64,000 nucleotides of DNA from Thereva unica (taxonomy: Eukaryota; Arthropoda; Insecta; Diptera; Therevidae). Of this stretch, positions 11,665 to 22,871 are shown one piece after another. Both the position numbers and the translations under genes were made by a program. The notes below the pieces were generated by a model that was not told the origin of the DNA, searched no databases, and saw only the letters and a program-made list of their open reading frames with translations. The stretch is from positions 96,398,070 to 96,462,069 of the forward strand of contig OX465282.1 of the NCBI GenBank assembly GCA_949987705.1, in the 5' to 3' direction. Every line of letters begins with the position of its first letter. The first letter of the stretch is position 1.

Positions 11665-12367
11665 CTTAATTTCTTCAAATCCACATTTTTTGGTTAAAAT
11701 AACTTCTACGTCTTGTAGCACCATTTGCTGTAATTTCAGAAATTCCAAATTTGTCAATTTGGCTTCTTCCACGGTAGCCGCTACACTATCAAAAAAAATA
11801 TGTATATTTGATTTTTGTTGTTTTTTTTTCAAAAACCTCTACAACTTTTGAAAATTGTTTCTCCACATTATTCATCAGCAATTCCTTATCCAATTTCTTT
11901 CTTTTTTTCTCACTCGATGTACCTGATAATAATTGAAAAGATTGATTTGAATCTTCGTTTTGAGATAACGAAGAGCTGAATTCAATGTCCTCTTCTACAT
12001 CTGGTAAGAGATATTCTGCAGGACTTTCTTCGTAATTGTTATATGTTCTGAAAAGTAAATACATTTTATAATAAAATCGTTATAAAATATGTGTAAAACT
12101 TACTCTCTTATTTTTTTGTTATCTTTTAAAAACATCAAAGCATTGCAGTATTTCCATAACGTTTTTTTTTGCGTTGCACTTCCAGATGGTTGCTGTAGCC
12201 TGCGATGCTCTCTAAAAAAGCAATCCTTCAGCGTCTTCCACTTCCTTTTTACATCTTTCACTTGAAAATATCACCTTTATTTAAACATAATTCACTATAT
12301 TAATAAACACCTACCATCTAAATTCAATTCCTTCGCCAATGCATTCCATTTTTGCTCTTTCAATTTT
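11665..12367 (-). pseudogene. MADF-domain gene of Harbinger copy 1, 5' end deleted
   Basis: Near-identical inverted copy of the gene at 12884-13681. Only the 3' part survives: residues from KEQKWNALAKEL onward, the second exon, and the acidic third exon (minus strand 12048-11789, ...YNNYEESPAEYLLPDVEED...). The 5' end of the MADF domain and the promoter were lost in the deletion that joined copy 1 to copy 2 at 12367/12368. The same one-base frame change in the A-run near 11825 is present as in copy 2. I saw only a few base differences from copy 2. Confidence 0.82.
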
Positions 12368-12883
12368 CCGATTCACAATGAGAGCTTCAAGCCTCAAACT
12401 TCCAGCTTCAAAAATTAGGATTATAGGATTTATGTACAATGATTCACATTCACAGCTTCAAACTTCTAGCTTCAAATGAAGCTGAAGCTCTAGTTAGGAA
12501 AATTCCTAATTTTGAGGCCTGCAGCGGACCTACCGGAAACGGAAACAAGGCAATGAAACCAGATCTTTTTAAACAGAAAACAAATTACCTGAAATATATT
12601 TTCTTTAAATTAAAATTCTTGTTGGGTTTTTTATTTAAGATCAAAAATATAGTAAAATTTGTTTGTAATCATTATCACTTTGTCGTATGGCAGCCCTTGG
12701 GAAAACCAAATTTTATTACACCAAACAAGAGAGGTATAAATTCCCTTTTACGATATCTATATGTATCATTATATAGTATTAAGGCTTGCATTTCTCTGTG
12801 TTCTAAAAACCCTTTGTTATGTTGGTTGTTAGTTCGTTATTTAATTTAGCTTTCGAGCGGGCAATTTCAACAATTATAGAAAG

Positions 12884-13681
12884 ATGAATGATTGTTACGA
12901 AGAAACAATAATAAATTTTATGCATGAAAATAGTTTCATCCACAATATCAATGATAAAAATTATAAAAACGTAAAATTGAAAGAGCAAAAATGGAATGCA
13001 TTGGCGAAGGAATTGAATTTAGATGGTAGGTGTTTATTAATATAGTGAATTATGTTTAAATAAAGGTGATATTTTCAAGTGAAAGATGTAAAAAGGAAGT
13101 GGAAGACGCTGAAGGATTGCTTTTTTAGAGAGCATCGCAGGCTACAGCAACCATCTGGAAGTGCAACGCAAAAAAAAACGTTATGGAAATACTACAATGC
13201 TTTGATGTTTTTAAAAGATAACAAAAAAATAAGAGAGTAAGTTTTACACATATTTTATAACGATTTTATTATAAAATGTATTTACTTTTCAGAACATATA
13301 ACAATTACGAAGAAAGTCCTGCAGAATATCTCTTACCAGATGTAGAAGAGGACATTGAATTCAGCTCTTCGTTATCTCAAAACGAAGATTCAAATCAATC
13401 TTTTCAATTATTATCAGGTACATCGAGTGAGAAAAAAAGAAAGAAATTGGATAAGGAATTGCTGATGAATAATGTGGAGAAACAATTTTCAAAAGTTGTA
13501 GAGGTTTTTGAAAAAAAAACAACAAAAATCAAATATACATATTTTTTTTGATAGTGTAGCGGCTACCGTGGAAGAAGCCAAATTGACAAATTTAGAATTT
13601 CTGAAATTACAGCAAATGGTGCTACAAGACGTAGAAGTTATTTTAACCAAAAAATGTGGATTTGAAGAAATTAAGGAATGA
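12884..13681 (+). CDS. MADF-domain (Myb/SANT-like) protein of Harbinger copy 2
   Basis: Exon 1 12884-13025, exon 2 13080-13236, exon 3 from 13293; both introns are GT-AG. The product begins MNDCYEETIINFMHENS and contains YKNVKLKEQKWNALAKEL and VKRKWKTLKDCFFREHRR, the conserved Trp-bearing blocks of MADF domains. An acidic middle (ESPAEYLLPDVEED) and a C-terminal helix (SVAATVEEAKLTNLEFLKLQ) follow. In the annotated frame translation stops at 13551. The better C-terminus to 13681 needs a one-base shift in the A-run at about 13510, a break shared by copy 1. In Harbinger elements this second protein binds DNA and helps bring transposase to the TIRs. Confidence 0.8.
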
Positions 13682-13880
13682 TTAATAAAATGTGTTAAAT
13701 AAAAGAGAATTTCTGATAAAATAATAATTCATATATTTTTATATTTTTAAAGAATGATTAAGATTAATAATATATGTGTTAAATAAAAATGAATTTCTAA
13801 TAAAATAATAATTCATATATTTATATGTTAATATAATAAATATGTTAAATAAAAGAGAACTTATATTTTTACATTGGCCT

Positions 13881-15154
13881 CTAATTATTTTTTTTATATA
13901 AATATTCTTTTAATTTGTCTCTTGCAGCAAACCATTGTGTTCGAGCATTGAATCTTGCTCCTCCTGGTTCCAAACGTGGTAGTGGTTGTGCTTCTTTTCT
14001 CCACTGACCTTTCACTAAATTTCCATCCACATAGTGGTCTGTATAACCTGGAGGACTATAAGAAACATCTCGCAGTTTTAAAAAATTGTGCAATACAACA
14101 ACTGCTTTAACAATTTTGTCCGCATTATCAGGACGGCAGTTAAGGGTATTTAACAGAATCCTCCACCGTGCACACATAATTCCAAAAGTGTTCTCTATAA
14201 ATCTTCGTGCACTTGATAATTTGTAATTAAATTTTGCTTTATCTGCAGGAAGAACATGGCCTGGATAAGGTCGCATACAATGCTTTCTTAGCGGAAAAGC
14301 AGAATCAGCGACAAAATAAAATGGGAAAATTATGTCAGATTCGGGTAATGCTTTTTCTTTGGGCAATAGCATGGTTTCATTTAAAATTTTTTTCCCAAAT
14401 TCGCTCTTCGCAAATATGCCTCCATCGCTCTGGCTCCCAAATGCCCCAATATCCACAAAAGTGAAGCAATAATTGGCGTCACAACAAGCTAAAAGTACGA
14501 TGCTATGATGACCTTTATAGTTATAGTACTCTGATCCAGCATTCGGTGGGCACATAATATTGATGTGTTTGCCGTCTATAGCTCCAACACAGTTTGGCAT
14601 TCCACATATTTTATAAAAACTGTCAGCGATACTTTCAAAGTCCGATTCATTGGGAACACTTAAAAATTCTCCTCGCAATTCTTCCCAAATAGATTCGCAC
14701 GTTTCATATATTATATTATGAACTGTGGAAACTCCTACTCTAAAGGCCCATGCAAGTACTTGCCGCAAACATCCTTGTGATAAATACCTACAATAAAAAA
14801 ATGAAATGTTATATCTTAGAAATATGCTTCAATTTTCAAAAACACTTACATCAAAGTAATGGCAAGTCTGCACTCTGGGTCGATTGATTTACGATTTGAA
14901 TATTTCATTAATCTTTCTTTAAGGAGACTTAACAAAACATCAAAATCATTTACTCCCATTCTTGTCATTTTCCTAAACATTTCTTCATCTGATTCTTTGA
15001 CCACTTTAAATGTTTTCTTAAAAAATCCAAAATTATCTCTTTCCTCGACAGTATTTATTTCACGGGTCCAGCCTCTATCTGGTAAAATGCAGTATAACGC
15101 TAACGAATAATAAAAACAACTCATTAATAAAACACATATATCTTCGTCGTCCAT
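13881..15154 (-). CDS. PIF/Harbinger DDE transposase, two exons (copy 2)
   Basis: Inverted copy of the gene at 10186-11459: exon 1 15154-14850, intron 14849-14788, exon 2 14787-13881. Both exon translations are identical to copy 1 over all 102 and 295 listed residues, so all three DDE residues are present. Such identity between inverted neighbours indicates very recent transposition or gene conversion. It runs convergent with the MADF gene of the same element. Confidence 0.92.
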
Positions 15155-15360
15155 TGTGACTTTGGTTCTGAAGCTTGAAGCTGGTAATGTGAATTAACAA
15201 GCTTCAAAAACCAGCTGTCAGCTTCATGACGTTTGAGGCTTGACGCTTGAAGCTCTCATTGTGAATCGGGCCTAATTTTTGAAGCTGGAAGTTTGAGGCT
15301 TGAAGCTCTCATTGTGAATCGGGCCTTAGTAATTTGGTTCAGCAGTTTACTGTTGCGAGC

Positions 15361-16035
15361 TCATTTATCTCCATCTGCGGCTGACGCCACGTAATCTATC
15401 TGATTTCTTGCTCTACCATCGGGCGATACCTGACTGCAGCCGTTTTGATTTTTTGAATGATGTGCTGCCATTTCTGCGCAGTTGGCTGAATTATCGAATG
15501 CAGCCACAGAACTCGTCTTTGATGTCATCTTCTGCGCCTTCAGTTGGAGCATAGCATTGGACTACCGTAGTACTTCTTAGGCTGTGTTCCGAAATATAAC
15601 CCAGTATACAGGGCAGTGCTAATGACGTCATTAATGAATGCTATATTTAAGTTGTGTAAACCGGTATGTCTTGCTGGTAATCACAAAAATATAAGATATT
15701 GGAAGCTGAAACAATTTCCAGTTGTAACACTTTCATGTTAGTCATGGCGTAAACACTTGATTTTACCCTTTCTTGCTGGGCAGTATGCTGGGGGATATTA
15801 CGGAACACGGCCTTAGTTTGGGTAGGCGCACGGTAATAATCCTCTCAAAAACTGGTAACCAGCTAATGAGGTAGGCTTCTTTGGTGAGTTTTACGCCAAT
15901 GTCACTCCCACGGCTTTCAGTTTCATTTCTCCTAGAGTATAAGAAGAACTTTCCGTTTGGGCAGATGTGCTCCCCCACATATAACGATTCTGTGGTCAAA
16001 ATTACTGTAAATTTGAGCGCATGTTTATTCATGTG
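15361..16035 (-). pseudogene. RTE-type LINE endonuclease fragment, split by a short TIR element
   Basis: Minus strand, upstream half (16032-15816): RNETESRGSDIGVKLTKEA and SWLPVFERIITVRLPK, the middle of an APE-like endonuclease. Downstream half (about 15576-15361): TTVVQCYAPTEGAEDDIKDE followed by SPDGRARNQIDYV, the Y-A-P-T and D-Y-V blocks that close the domain. The two halves join across the element at 15580-15812. Both halves carry frame disturbances and the RT part is absent here. In LINEs this endonuclease nicks the target DNA to prime reverse transcription. Confidence 0.78.
15580..15812. mobile_element. Short PIF/Harbinger-type TIR element D
   Basis: Termini GGCTGTGTTCCGAAATAT and its near-complement ending CGGAACACGGCC, 233 bp, with TTA at 15577-15579 and 15813-15815. 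It interrupts the endonuclease remnant. No coding capacity. Confidence 0.82.
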
Positions 16036-16040
16036 AACAA

Positions 16041-16499
16041 AAACATTAACGTTAGTCCATAAGTAAGGATGTCCTCAAAAAGAGTCTTTTTAACCTCGCG
16101 CGACTGTTTATCTCATGTGCTGCACGCTTCTTTGTGTGTTCTTTTATTTTGTCTTATTTTATATATTTTACATTCTTTAGTTGAGCCTCATCTTAGCGCT
16201 TGCTTGTGCTAAGTTGGTGAGTTTTTTTGGACCATCTAAGAAGTGCGCCTTCTGCGTTAGAAGGGTTTACTCTATAATTATTATTATTATTAAAATTTGA
16301 AAATTCAAAATGTCGGCGCCAATATGGCAAATGTGTTTTAATTCCATTGAAAATCGGTATCGGGAGTTTTTAGAGCCAGAAATAACGAATTTGTGGTAAA
16401 AATAAAAAAAAAACAAAATGGGAATTAATGAATTTGTTGTCAAAATTAAAAAACTTAAAATGGCGCTGGCAATGTGGTATGCATAATTAAAAGGACTTC
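16041..16499. other. No gene recognised
   Basis: AT-rich. Two related blocks (about 16287-16340 and 16440-16480) share an AAAATGGCG-type string followed by a CAATATGG/CAATGTGG-like string, suggesting an old local duplication. The Helitron frame begins at about 16500. Confidence 0.4.
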
Positions 16500-16582
16500 A
16501 ATTATTCGTAGGAGCCAAAGCTATGTTACGTGCTAACACTGACGTCTCGAAAGGGTTGGTGAACTGTGCTATCGGTTACATC

Positions 16583-17105
16583 CACTGACATATAATAATG
16601 GACTGCTCATCAGCAATTATCCCCATACAAACCGATGGCACCAAAAAGGTATAGTCGACTCGCTCATCCATAAGCCCCCAAACGGACAGAAGCACTCAGA
16701 AGTAAAATCAGACTGACAGAAATAAAATCAGGTTAAATCAATTGGAAAAAAATAGACGGGTATAGTGATGTTTATATCTTTTGCTCTTTTCCCCATAGAC
16801 CCCCGGATTTTGACATACAGAATGTCAGTTGCTAAAACAGGCGTTAAGAACTTAAATCAGATACACATAAAATTTGCAAATTAATGAAAAAAGGCATTTC
16901 AAAAGGTGAAAAAGTGAAAATAGTGTTTATTAATTTTTTTAAACAAAATATTTGTGTTGTTTTAATGTTTTAAGTACGTATTTAAAAAATGTAAATTTCA
17001 AAAATGATTTCGGTGTTTACATGGAGTGAAAAAAGGTTTGAGGCCTATGGAACAAATTGGTGCCATGGAAAATTCCTCATGAGCAGTCCATTCTATATGT
17101 CAGTG
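16583..17105. mobile_element. hAT-type non-autonomous TIR element E
   Basis: Termini CACTGACATATAATAATGGA and ...CATTCTATATGTCAGTG, 523 bp, flanked by the perfect 8-bp duplication GTTACATC at 16575-16582 and 17106-17113. Eight-bp duplications and CA...TG ends fit hAT. Removing it restores the Helitron helicase segment. No coding sequence. Confidence 0.87.
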
Positions 17106-17376
17106 GTTACATCACAGAGATTGTATGGCTTCAGGTTCGCCGAACCCAAATGATGAAACAGACATAACATCTGTTCAAATTAATTTTGAAAAGGATGGCG
17201 TACACCTTATACATTCTAAAGTCATACAAGTCCAAGTAAAGTTTAATTATGGAACGGCTGAGAGGGATGTTGCCAACAATTTTGCCATGAGCCTCCACTG
17301 TCCATAAAATGCGGGGTAGTACTGTTGACCATACTGTAGTGTATTTGGGCTCCAAACTGTTTGAGGAAGATCAAGC

Positions 17377-19303
17377 CAGTGCCGTCTTTAGGCATAAGCC
17401 GACGAAGCCCAGGCTTGTGGCCTCCGCCTTGAGGGGGGCCTCTTCATCCAATCATACTTAAAATAAAATATTTTATTAAAGTAAAAAATTTACAATAATT
17501 TACAATTTGTTTCTTGATTTTTTTAAAGCAAAATCAGAGATAATGGTTTCAAAGTCGATGTTGTTACAAAGATCTGATTCAGTAAACATTAGTGCCAAAC
17601 TATTCAGTCTTGTATCTAGCATTGTATTTCTGTGCTCATCTTTTAAGAAATTTTAGAGCTGAAAAAGATCTCTCTCCAGTGCAGTTTGTTACCATCATAC
17701 ATAAAAATATTCGGAAACATATTTCAATATTTGGGAAAGTAGAAACTAAGAATTCTTTTTTATTCTGGCGGACAAATGAATTATCGATGAATTACTCATT
17801 TTTCCTGATGCTTCCAAATAAAATTTGAAATGAACACATTCAGAAATCAAAAGATTCTGTATCTATATCATATTTTTCAGCTAGTGTTTCACACTTTTCT
17901 TTTATTGCTTCGTCAGTCATCTCTTGCAAATAGGAAGAAAACTGAAATTCTCATTGATTTTACTATACGCTAATTTTCGCTTTTTCAGGGTAACAGAAAG
18001 AGAATCTATAATGGGATAAAAAGTTTCGATTTTTAATGAATCTTCTTTGTTGAAAAGAGTTTCATCACTTTGTCCCTCGAATCTTGTTAATTTAACACTT
18101 CTACTCTTTAATCTAGTTTTTTTTTCATTAATTGTTATTTTATTACTCTCAATTAATTCTTTGGTTTTTCTTATATAATCATCAAATGTATCTCTTAAAT
18201 TATAAAGGTATTTCTCGAGCGAATCAAGTATGTAAGTTAACAACCCCAGCTAAGTCCAATGTCTCTTTTTGCAAAGTTTTGTTAGTTGAATTGATTTTAA
18301 ATAAAAACAGCATCCCAAAAAATGGTGAGAAAAATATTATCAAATTGAGTTAGTTTTTCGAATAAACTTGAAGACACGAGTCTAGTCTCACTTGATTGTG
18401 TTGTATCACTGGAAAGTAGCAAAAGAGATTTTAAAATATTGCCATAACTTCCACGGAGAGCAGTGAGAGCATCACTTCTGGCTGACCATCTGGTATCGGA
18501 TAACGGTTTTAGCAGCTTTTCTTTGTCACGTAGGACTGATACTAGCTTTTGCCACCTGCATGTGGGGTCTGAAAAAAAGTGTAAAATGTCTGCACTAAAT
18601 AGAAAACTTGCTTGACCACAGTACTACAGTCTACACTTTTAACGCTAATCAAATTCAAAGGTTGGCCAGCGCAAGGTACATACTCAGCGTAGTCTAGCTT
18701 GGAGGCCTGAATATTGTCCTGACATATTTGACGGATTGTCATATGACTGGCCACGACAGTTATTGATACTGATACCATTATCATTTCAAAATGTTAAGAC
18801 GACTTTAGACAAATACTCAGCTCCATGACCTTCAATAGGAATAAATCAAATGCCAAAGATTACGTGGACCATAGTGAAAGATTACGTGGACCATAGCGAA
18901 TAATAAAAGTCAATTGGTCAATTGGTTGATGTGAAATGTCAGGAGTTGAATCTACACTTATAGAATAATACTTTGCTGCCTTGACTTCATTTATTATTAT
19001 AATCAAAAATTTGTTTTGCCATCAGTTCTAAAACTTATTCACAAATATTGGGGAATACCTAATATGAACGCTTGCTCACATTCACAGAATTTATGAAACA
19101 TATTCTTTCAATTTTTTAATTACATGGTTTACAATAAAGTTTCAGCAAATTAGCATTTAACTAGTTTGGGTAACCTACTTTTCTATGATTTAAGTGGGTT
19201 TTAGTATTTGTCAATTCACTTTTAAGTCTAATGCTTTATGAATATTTTAGGGGGGCGCCATCTGTAGTGGCTTAGGGCCTCGCATTCTATAAAGACGGCA
19301 CTG
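17377..19303 (-). mobile_element. hAT transposon with decayed transposase
   Basis: Ends CAGTGCCGTCTTTA and TAAAGACGGCACTG, 1927 bp, flanked by the perfect 8-bp duplication GATCAAGC (17369-17376 and 19304-19311). The interior encodes a broken transposase on the minus strand. The insertion cuts the Helitron helicase remnant. Confidence 0.9.
17465..18990 (-). pseudogene. hAT transposase (ZMYM/TTF-type), broken
   Basis: Minus-strand pieces in order: a VDSTPDISH-like stretch (about 18950-18920, first catalytic Asp region); LDYAEYVPCAGQPLNLISVK (about 18700); a LSDTRWSARSDALTALRGSY-like stretch (about 18500-18450, the conserved W-S-A-R block); a long helical insert (18243-17917) with TFYPIIDSLSVTLKKRK; and a C-terminal dimerisation-like segment (about 17640-17480). 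Layout and motifs match hAT transposases of the ZMYM1-like group. Numerous stops and shifts are present. The shortened, deletion-scarred frame cannot make an active enzyme. Confidence 0.8.
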
Positions 19304-19446
19304 GATCAAGCTTATGTATCATTGAGTCGCGTAAGATATTTGGAAGGACTATGCAAAGAGGAGCTTGATTGTTAGAAATTAACAAGTAAGAAACCGTGCA
19401 AGAAAGATTAAATGAAAGAGTTGGAAAGGATGAGGAGTTTGCATAC

Positions 19447-22139
19447 TGATACGAGCCAAAGATCAAACTTGAAACTAGAAAATAAAAGAATAGGTAAATT
19501 ATCTTTTAAGTTAAATGGTTTTATTGGAAATCATAAGCTGTACCAAAAACTAGAAAATAATTAGAACACAAACATGAACCTTCTTGAGATTCTGACGTCT
19601 GATAAGAAATCGTGCTGTAGTAACCGTGCTGTTTTCTCATGTCGAATGCCAAGGGGCACTTTGAGTCGCTACGTCAACGGATTAAGTAATATTTTTGGAC
19701 TTTTAACAAACTAAAATAAAAACACGGGGCGCGTAAAAACTTGTATAAACACTGTATAATTAAATAAGAACCATTTATCTAGAAAAATGAGTTTCCAAGC
19801 CCACCAAAAATATATTTCAAAGGCGCCCCATGTTTATATTTTAGTCTGTTAAAATCCCAGAATATTTTATTATTGTATTAAGTATCCAATATTTCGTTTG
19901 CTATTGTAACTGTGTGCAAAACAAAAGCGTCATGGTACCAGGGCGGTTTTTTTGTTCCTTTCTCCAATTGATGTGTATAACGTTGAAAGACACTTTTCAT
20001 TATTACTATCTGTAATGAAATTTAGAACAAGTCCGTGTTTGGCTTGATTTCAGTCATATTGATTTTTTAGGATGATGGGCTAAAGGACCAGTATTGGCAT
20101 AGTAGCCACGATGAATCTCGTTCCGGACTTTCTTTTTCACGTTACCTCCTAGCTTCATTAAGTACTCCGTGTCCGCCCTGATGAGGGCGCTCTCTCTACA
20201 AGTAAGCGGTGATGCATGCAAGTAGGTGGTGGTCTCCCCACGTCACAACCTCCCGACGAGCATCACTTTTGGCGGCCATCGGGCAGATTTTGGGAATCTC
20301 GGGTTGGCCTCTTCGAGCACCCAACCTGAAGTCCACAGTACAGGTGTTTATTTTATTTGAGGTTGAGCTGCTCTGTTAGAATCATAACAAAGTCGCTTGT
20401 AGATCGCTTTTGTCTGAAGCCGCACTAATTTTCCTCTACTATGTTGTTACACATTTTTTGTGCCGATGATTCTGATTTCCTTTAATTTTTTAAAACCTGT
20501 TGACAATATTAAAAGCAACAAAATAGTTTTTTTTGTGTCTTTAATGCGAAACCATAAATAGTGATTGCATGTGTGAAAATAGATTTTTTTGTTGTCCTAT
20601 ACAGAAACTTCTTACCTCGATTCAGATTCTAAGGTACTAAACTGAAAATGAAGTGCATGCACAAAATCTTAATGAGAAAACAACAATTTAACACAGCCAT
20701 CTGCTCTGAACTTACCAAAAACTTTCATGCAGAATGAACTTCAGTAGCATTAGTATTCAGAGTCTTAGGTAAGTAGATTGTGGACAACGAACTTCGAACT
20801 TTTCAATCTATCGAATTTATCTTTAGGGGCATCCCATAATCCCATGACAACAATTTCAGTAAAGGCAGAATATCTGCACAGGGAGCAATTTAACTATGCA
20901 CATAGCGTACGTGACTACTAACAACACTAAACTTAGCATTAAAGTTTCCGCTGTAGATCGTCACCCTTAACTCACAAAGTATGTGTTTAATTATATATTC
21001 ATAATTTTTTTTTTACTCTCCGCCAAGCAATACACTTTCAGGAAAATCTTCGCAGTTAGCTTTTACCATGAAATTGAAATTTTCCATCGCCATTAAGCAG
21101 TTTAAATTTTAGTATTCGTTAAAATAAAATTGCTTTCACGTACTGAGAACATATAACGTTGGTCGACTGTTAAATCTTCAAATCAGAAATTGGCTTTAAA
21201 ACTTCTCTTTATATTCAAGGAAAGTTTACATTTCATTTGCGTGTAAATCCGCCTTCGATACAAGGACTTTTTGTTGGATTTTAAAAATTCCACCATAAAT
21301 GGGAACGGAACTGCTGGTATCCCACCTAAGAGCAGCACTAAATAGAGAATGATATTTCTGGGTAGATGCACTACCTAATGAAACCTATTACGTATAACAC
21401 AGCAGCAAGGTGGCCAGCCTCCATGTGTATGCAGTTCATGATCCTTTTCATCCTTAGGGATTTAAAAGTTAAATGACTATGACTGATTCTAACTTCGTCC
21501 TCAGGAAGGTTGACTTGTGTCCGTTTTGTTAGCTCTTGGCAAAACTGTTTTGTCTCTATGCATATAGCTCGCTCTCAGTCACACACAAATATGACGGAAT
21601 ATCTCGTTATCAAGGGATTTGGTTTGTTTTTCATTGGTAAAAATAAAATGCTCGTGAAAAACATCACGAAATTGTACATGATACACAAAATGAACGGGTC
21701 AGCAGATGGAAGAGATAGAAGCTTTGAATTTATAAAACGTGAACTTTTTATGGTAGTCAGGAAAACATTTGTAGTAATAGTCACGTTCCAAATGCACCGC
21801 CATCTAATAACGCTTGACCTCCAGACAACCAGTATTCTACGATATTGGATAAACGGATAATGCCCTAAAATAATGGTTTCCTTCAAGGATTTCCAAGGAA
21901 TTAAATCGATAAATAGGAAATTCGCTCTTCTGTGCGAGCCACTTTACGATATGGATTAGAATCCTCGTTTTACTTCGAAATTTTCTTCTGAAAATTATAG
22001 TGGATTGAAAACATGTTTTTGCACATTAATGGATCTAATGTGCATTAATGGATTTGAAGTTTTTTCGTGCATTGATTCGTGAATTTACGGCTTAACGAAT
22101 TCATAGGATTAATTAAGGAATACAAAATACACAAAAACT
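19447..22139. other. No gene recognised; unassigned sequence
   Basis: Mostly AT-rich. A GC-richer block at 20060-20335 has no readable protein motif. Frames at 21510-21886 overlap on both strands and lack family features. An inverted-repeat unit inside is listed separately. Confidence 0.45.
19683..19873. repeat. Inverted-repeat unit, possible small TIR element
   Basis: The string TTTTAACAAACTAAAATAAA (19698-19717) recurs inverted near 19836-19854, with GGGGCGC just inside both arms and partial similarity continuing outward. The unit is about 190 bp; no target duplication is clear. Confidence 0.5.
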
Positions 22140-22149
22140 TATTTATTAC

Positions 22150-22412
22150 CAACCAAACACAATTTATGGCATGACGTGAAGGCCAATTGGCTGGGGCTTA
22201 TTAATTTCCTCCAATCTACTGACTGGGATTTGTGTTTCCGAAGTAAAAACGTCAACTCTGCCGCTATCCGTATCACCAGGATCATACAGGCAGGAATGCA
22301 TTTGTTCATTACCCATTCCACCAAATCTATGAAACCTAGGCCCTACAGATGGTTTAATCGGGAGTTTATGAATGCAATAAAAACTAAACAAGCCGCCTTC
22401 CGGAAATGAAAC
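22150..22412 (+). pseudogene. LINE ORF2 fragment (linker between endonuclease and RT)
   Basis: Frame 22176-22409 reads KANWLGLINFLQSTDWDLCF ... then PRPYRWFNREFMNAIKTKQ and AAFRK. The P-W/RW-F-N-x-E-x-x-x-A-I-x-x-K-Q-x-A-F-R-x-W block lies between endonuclease and RT in jockey/CR1-type LINEs. Everything downstream up to the C-terminus (22872) is missing, so this is an internal-deletion copy. Confidence 0.68.
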
Positions 22413-22871
22413 TACACACAAAAAATGTTATAATCAGTTTTGCAATAAAACGTGCAATTAAAAAGATATTGGCAAAAAACTACTTTTGAATTCACGTTTT
22501 TCGACACTTAAAGTACTATAACTCGTGCAATATTAGCCCTACGTAAAAAATAATTGAAACAAAAATTATAGATAATTGTGTGTTCTATAAATCTTAGGCA
22601 AGATTTTTTTATGGCGGGCTAACCGTTATGGAAATATAGTGCAAAGAAAGTGATATATAAAGTTTGAAGCACTATAACTCCGAACATATTGACTTTACAA
22701 AAAAATTAAATCACTTATTTATCTACAAAAAAGATTATATACATTTTTGTCGTAAAATGCATAGTTTCTGAGATATAGAATTAAACGCGTTTCCCTTCAC
22801 TGTAAGTTAAGCATAAGGGTGGGGATGACGCTATTTTGAATTTAAGATCATAAACATATATATAAAATCAT
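22413..22871. other. Unassigned AT-rich insert or spacer
   Basis: Lies between two LINE pieces that should be separated by a full RT domain. It is AT-rich with repeated short strings such as CACTATAACTC and no motif. It may be an insertion that replaced the RT. Confidence 0.4.

Larger units (their letters stand above)
12368..15272 (-). mobile_element. PIF/Harbinger transposon copy 2, near full length, inserted in copy 1
   Basis: Reads on the minus strand from 15272 (GGCCCGATTCACAATGAG...) through the transposase and MADF gene to its 3' TIR, which ends at 12368 lacking three terminal bases. The sequence following 15272 is TAATTTTTGAAGC, the same string found inside the family's 3' subterminal region (complement at about 12405-12417). 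Copy 2 therefore inserted at a TAA near the 3' end of copy 1. The other TAA and about 555 bp of copy 1 were deleted. Length 2905 bp. Confidence 0.85.
10068..15325 (+). mobile_element. PIF/Harbinger transposon copy 1, split by copy 2
   Basis: The left end GGCCCGATTCACAATGAG is preceded by TTA (10065-10067). The right end, CTCATTGTGAATCGGGCC to 15325, is followed by TTA (15326-15328). Copy 1 consists of 10068-12367 plus the last 53 bp at 15273-15325. In between lies a second, inverted copy (12368-15272). Copy 1 holds a complete transposase gene on the plus strand and the 3' part of a convergent MADF gene on the minus strand. Compared with copy 2, about 555 bp of copy 1 are missing, including the 5' end of the MADF gene. 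Confidence 0.88.
16500..19446 (+). pseudogene. Helitron helicase C-terminal remnant, in three pieces
   Basis: Three plus-strand pieces (16500-16582, 17114-17376, 19312-19446) join across two hAT-type insertions. They read, with frameshifts, a GAKxMLRANTDVSKGLVNCA-like stretch, GVHLIHSKVIQVQVKF, a PTIL-A-STVHKMRGSTVDH-like stretch, and QAYVSLSRVR-like then LCKEELD. This is the end of the Pif1-like helicase domain of a Helitron Rep-Hel protein, which unwinds DNA during rolling-circle transposition. Frame breaks occur at 17140-17300 in addition to the insertions. The Rep part and a CTRR hairpin end were not found. Confidence 0.78.

Noticed and set aside
10068..15325. One giant foldback element with 2.3-kb arms
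   Set aside because: The extra 53 bp at the right end, the TAA at 15273 and the second set of TIR ends at 12368 and 15272 show two nested copies.
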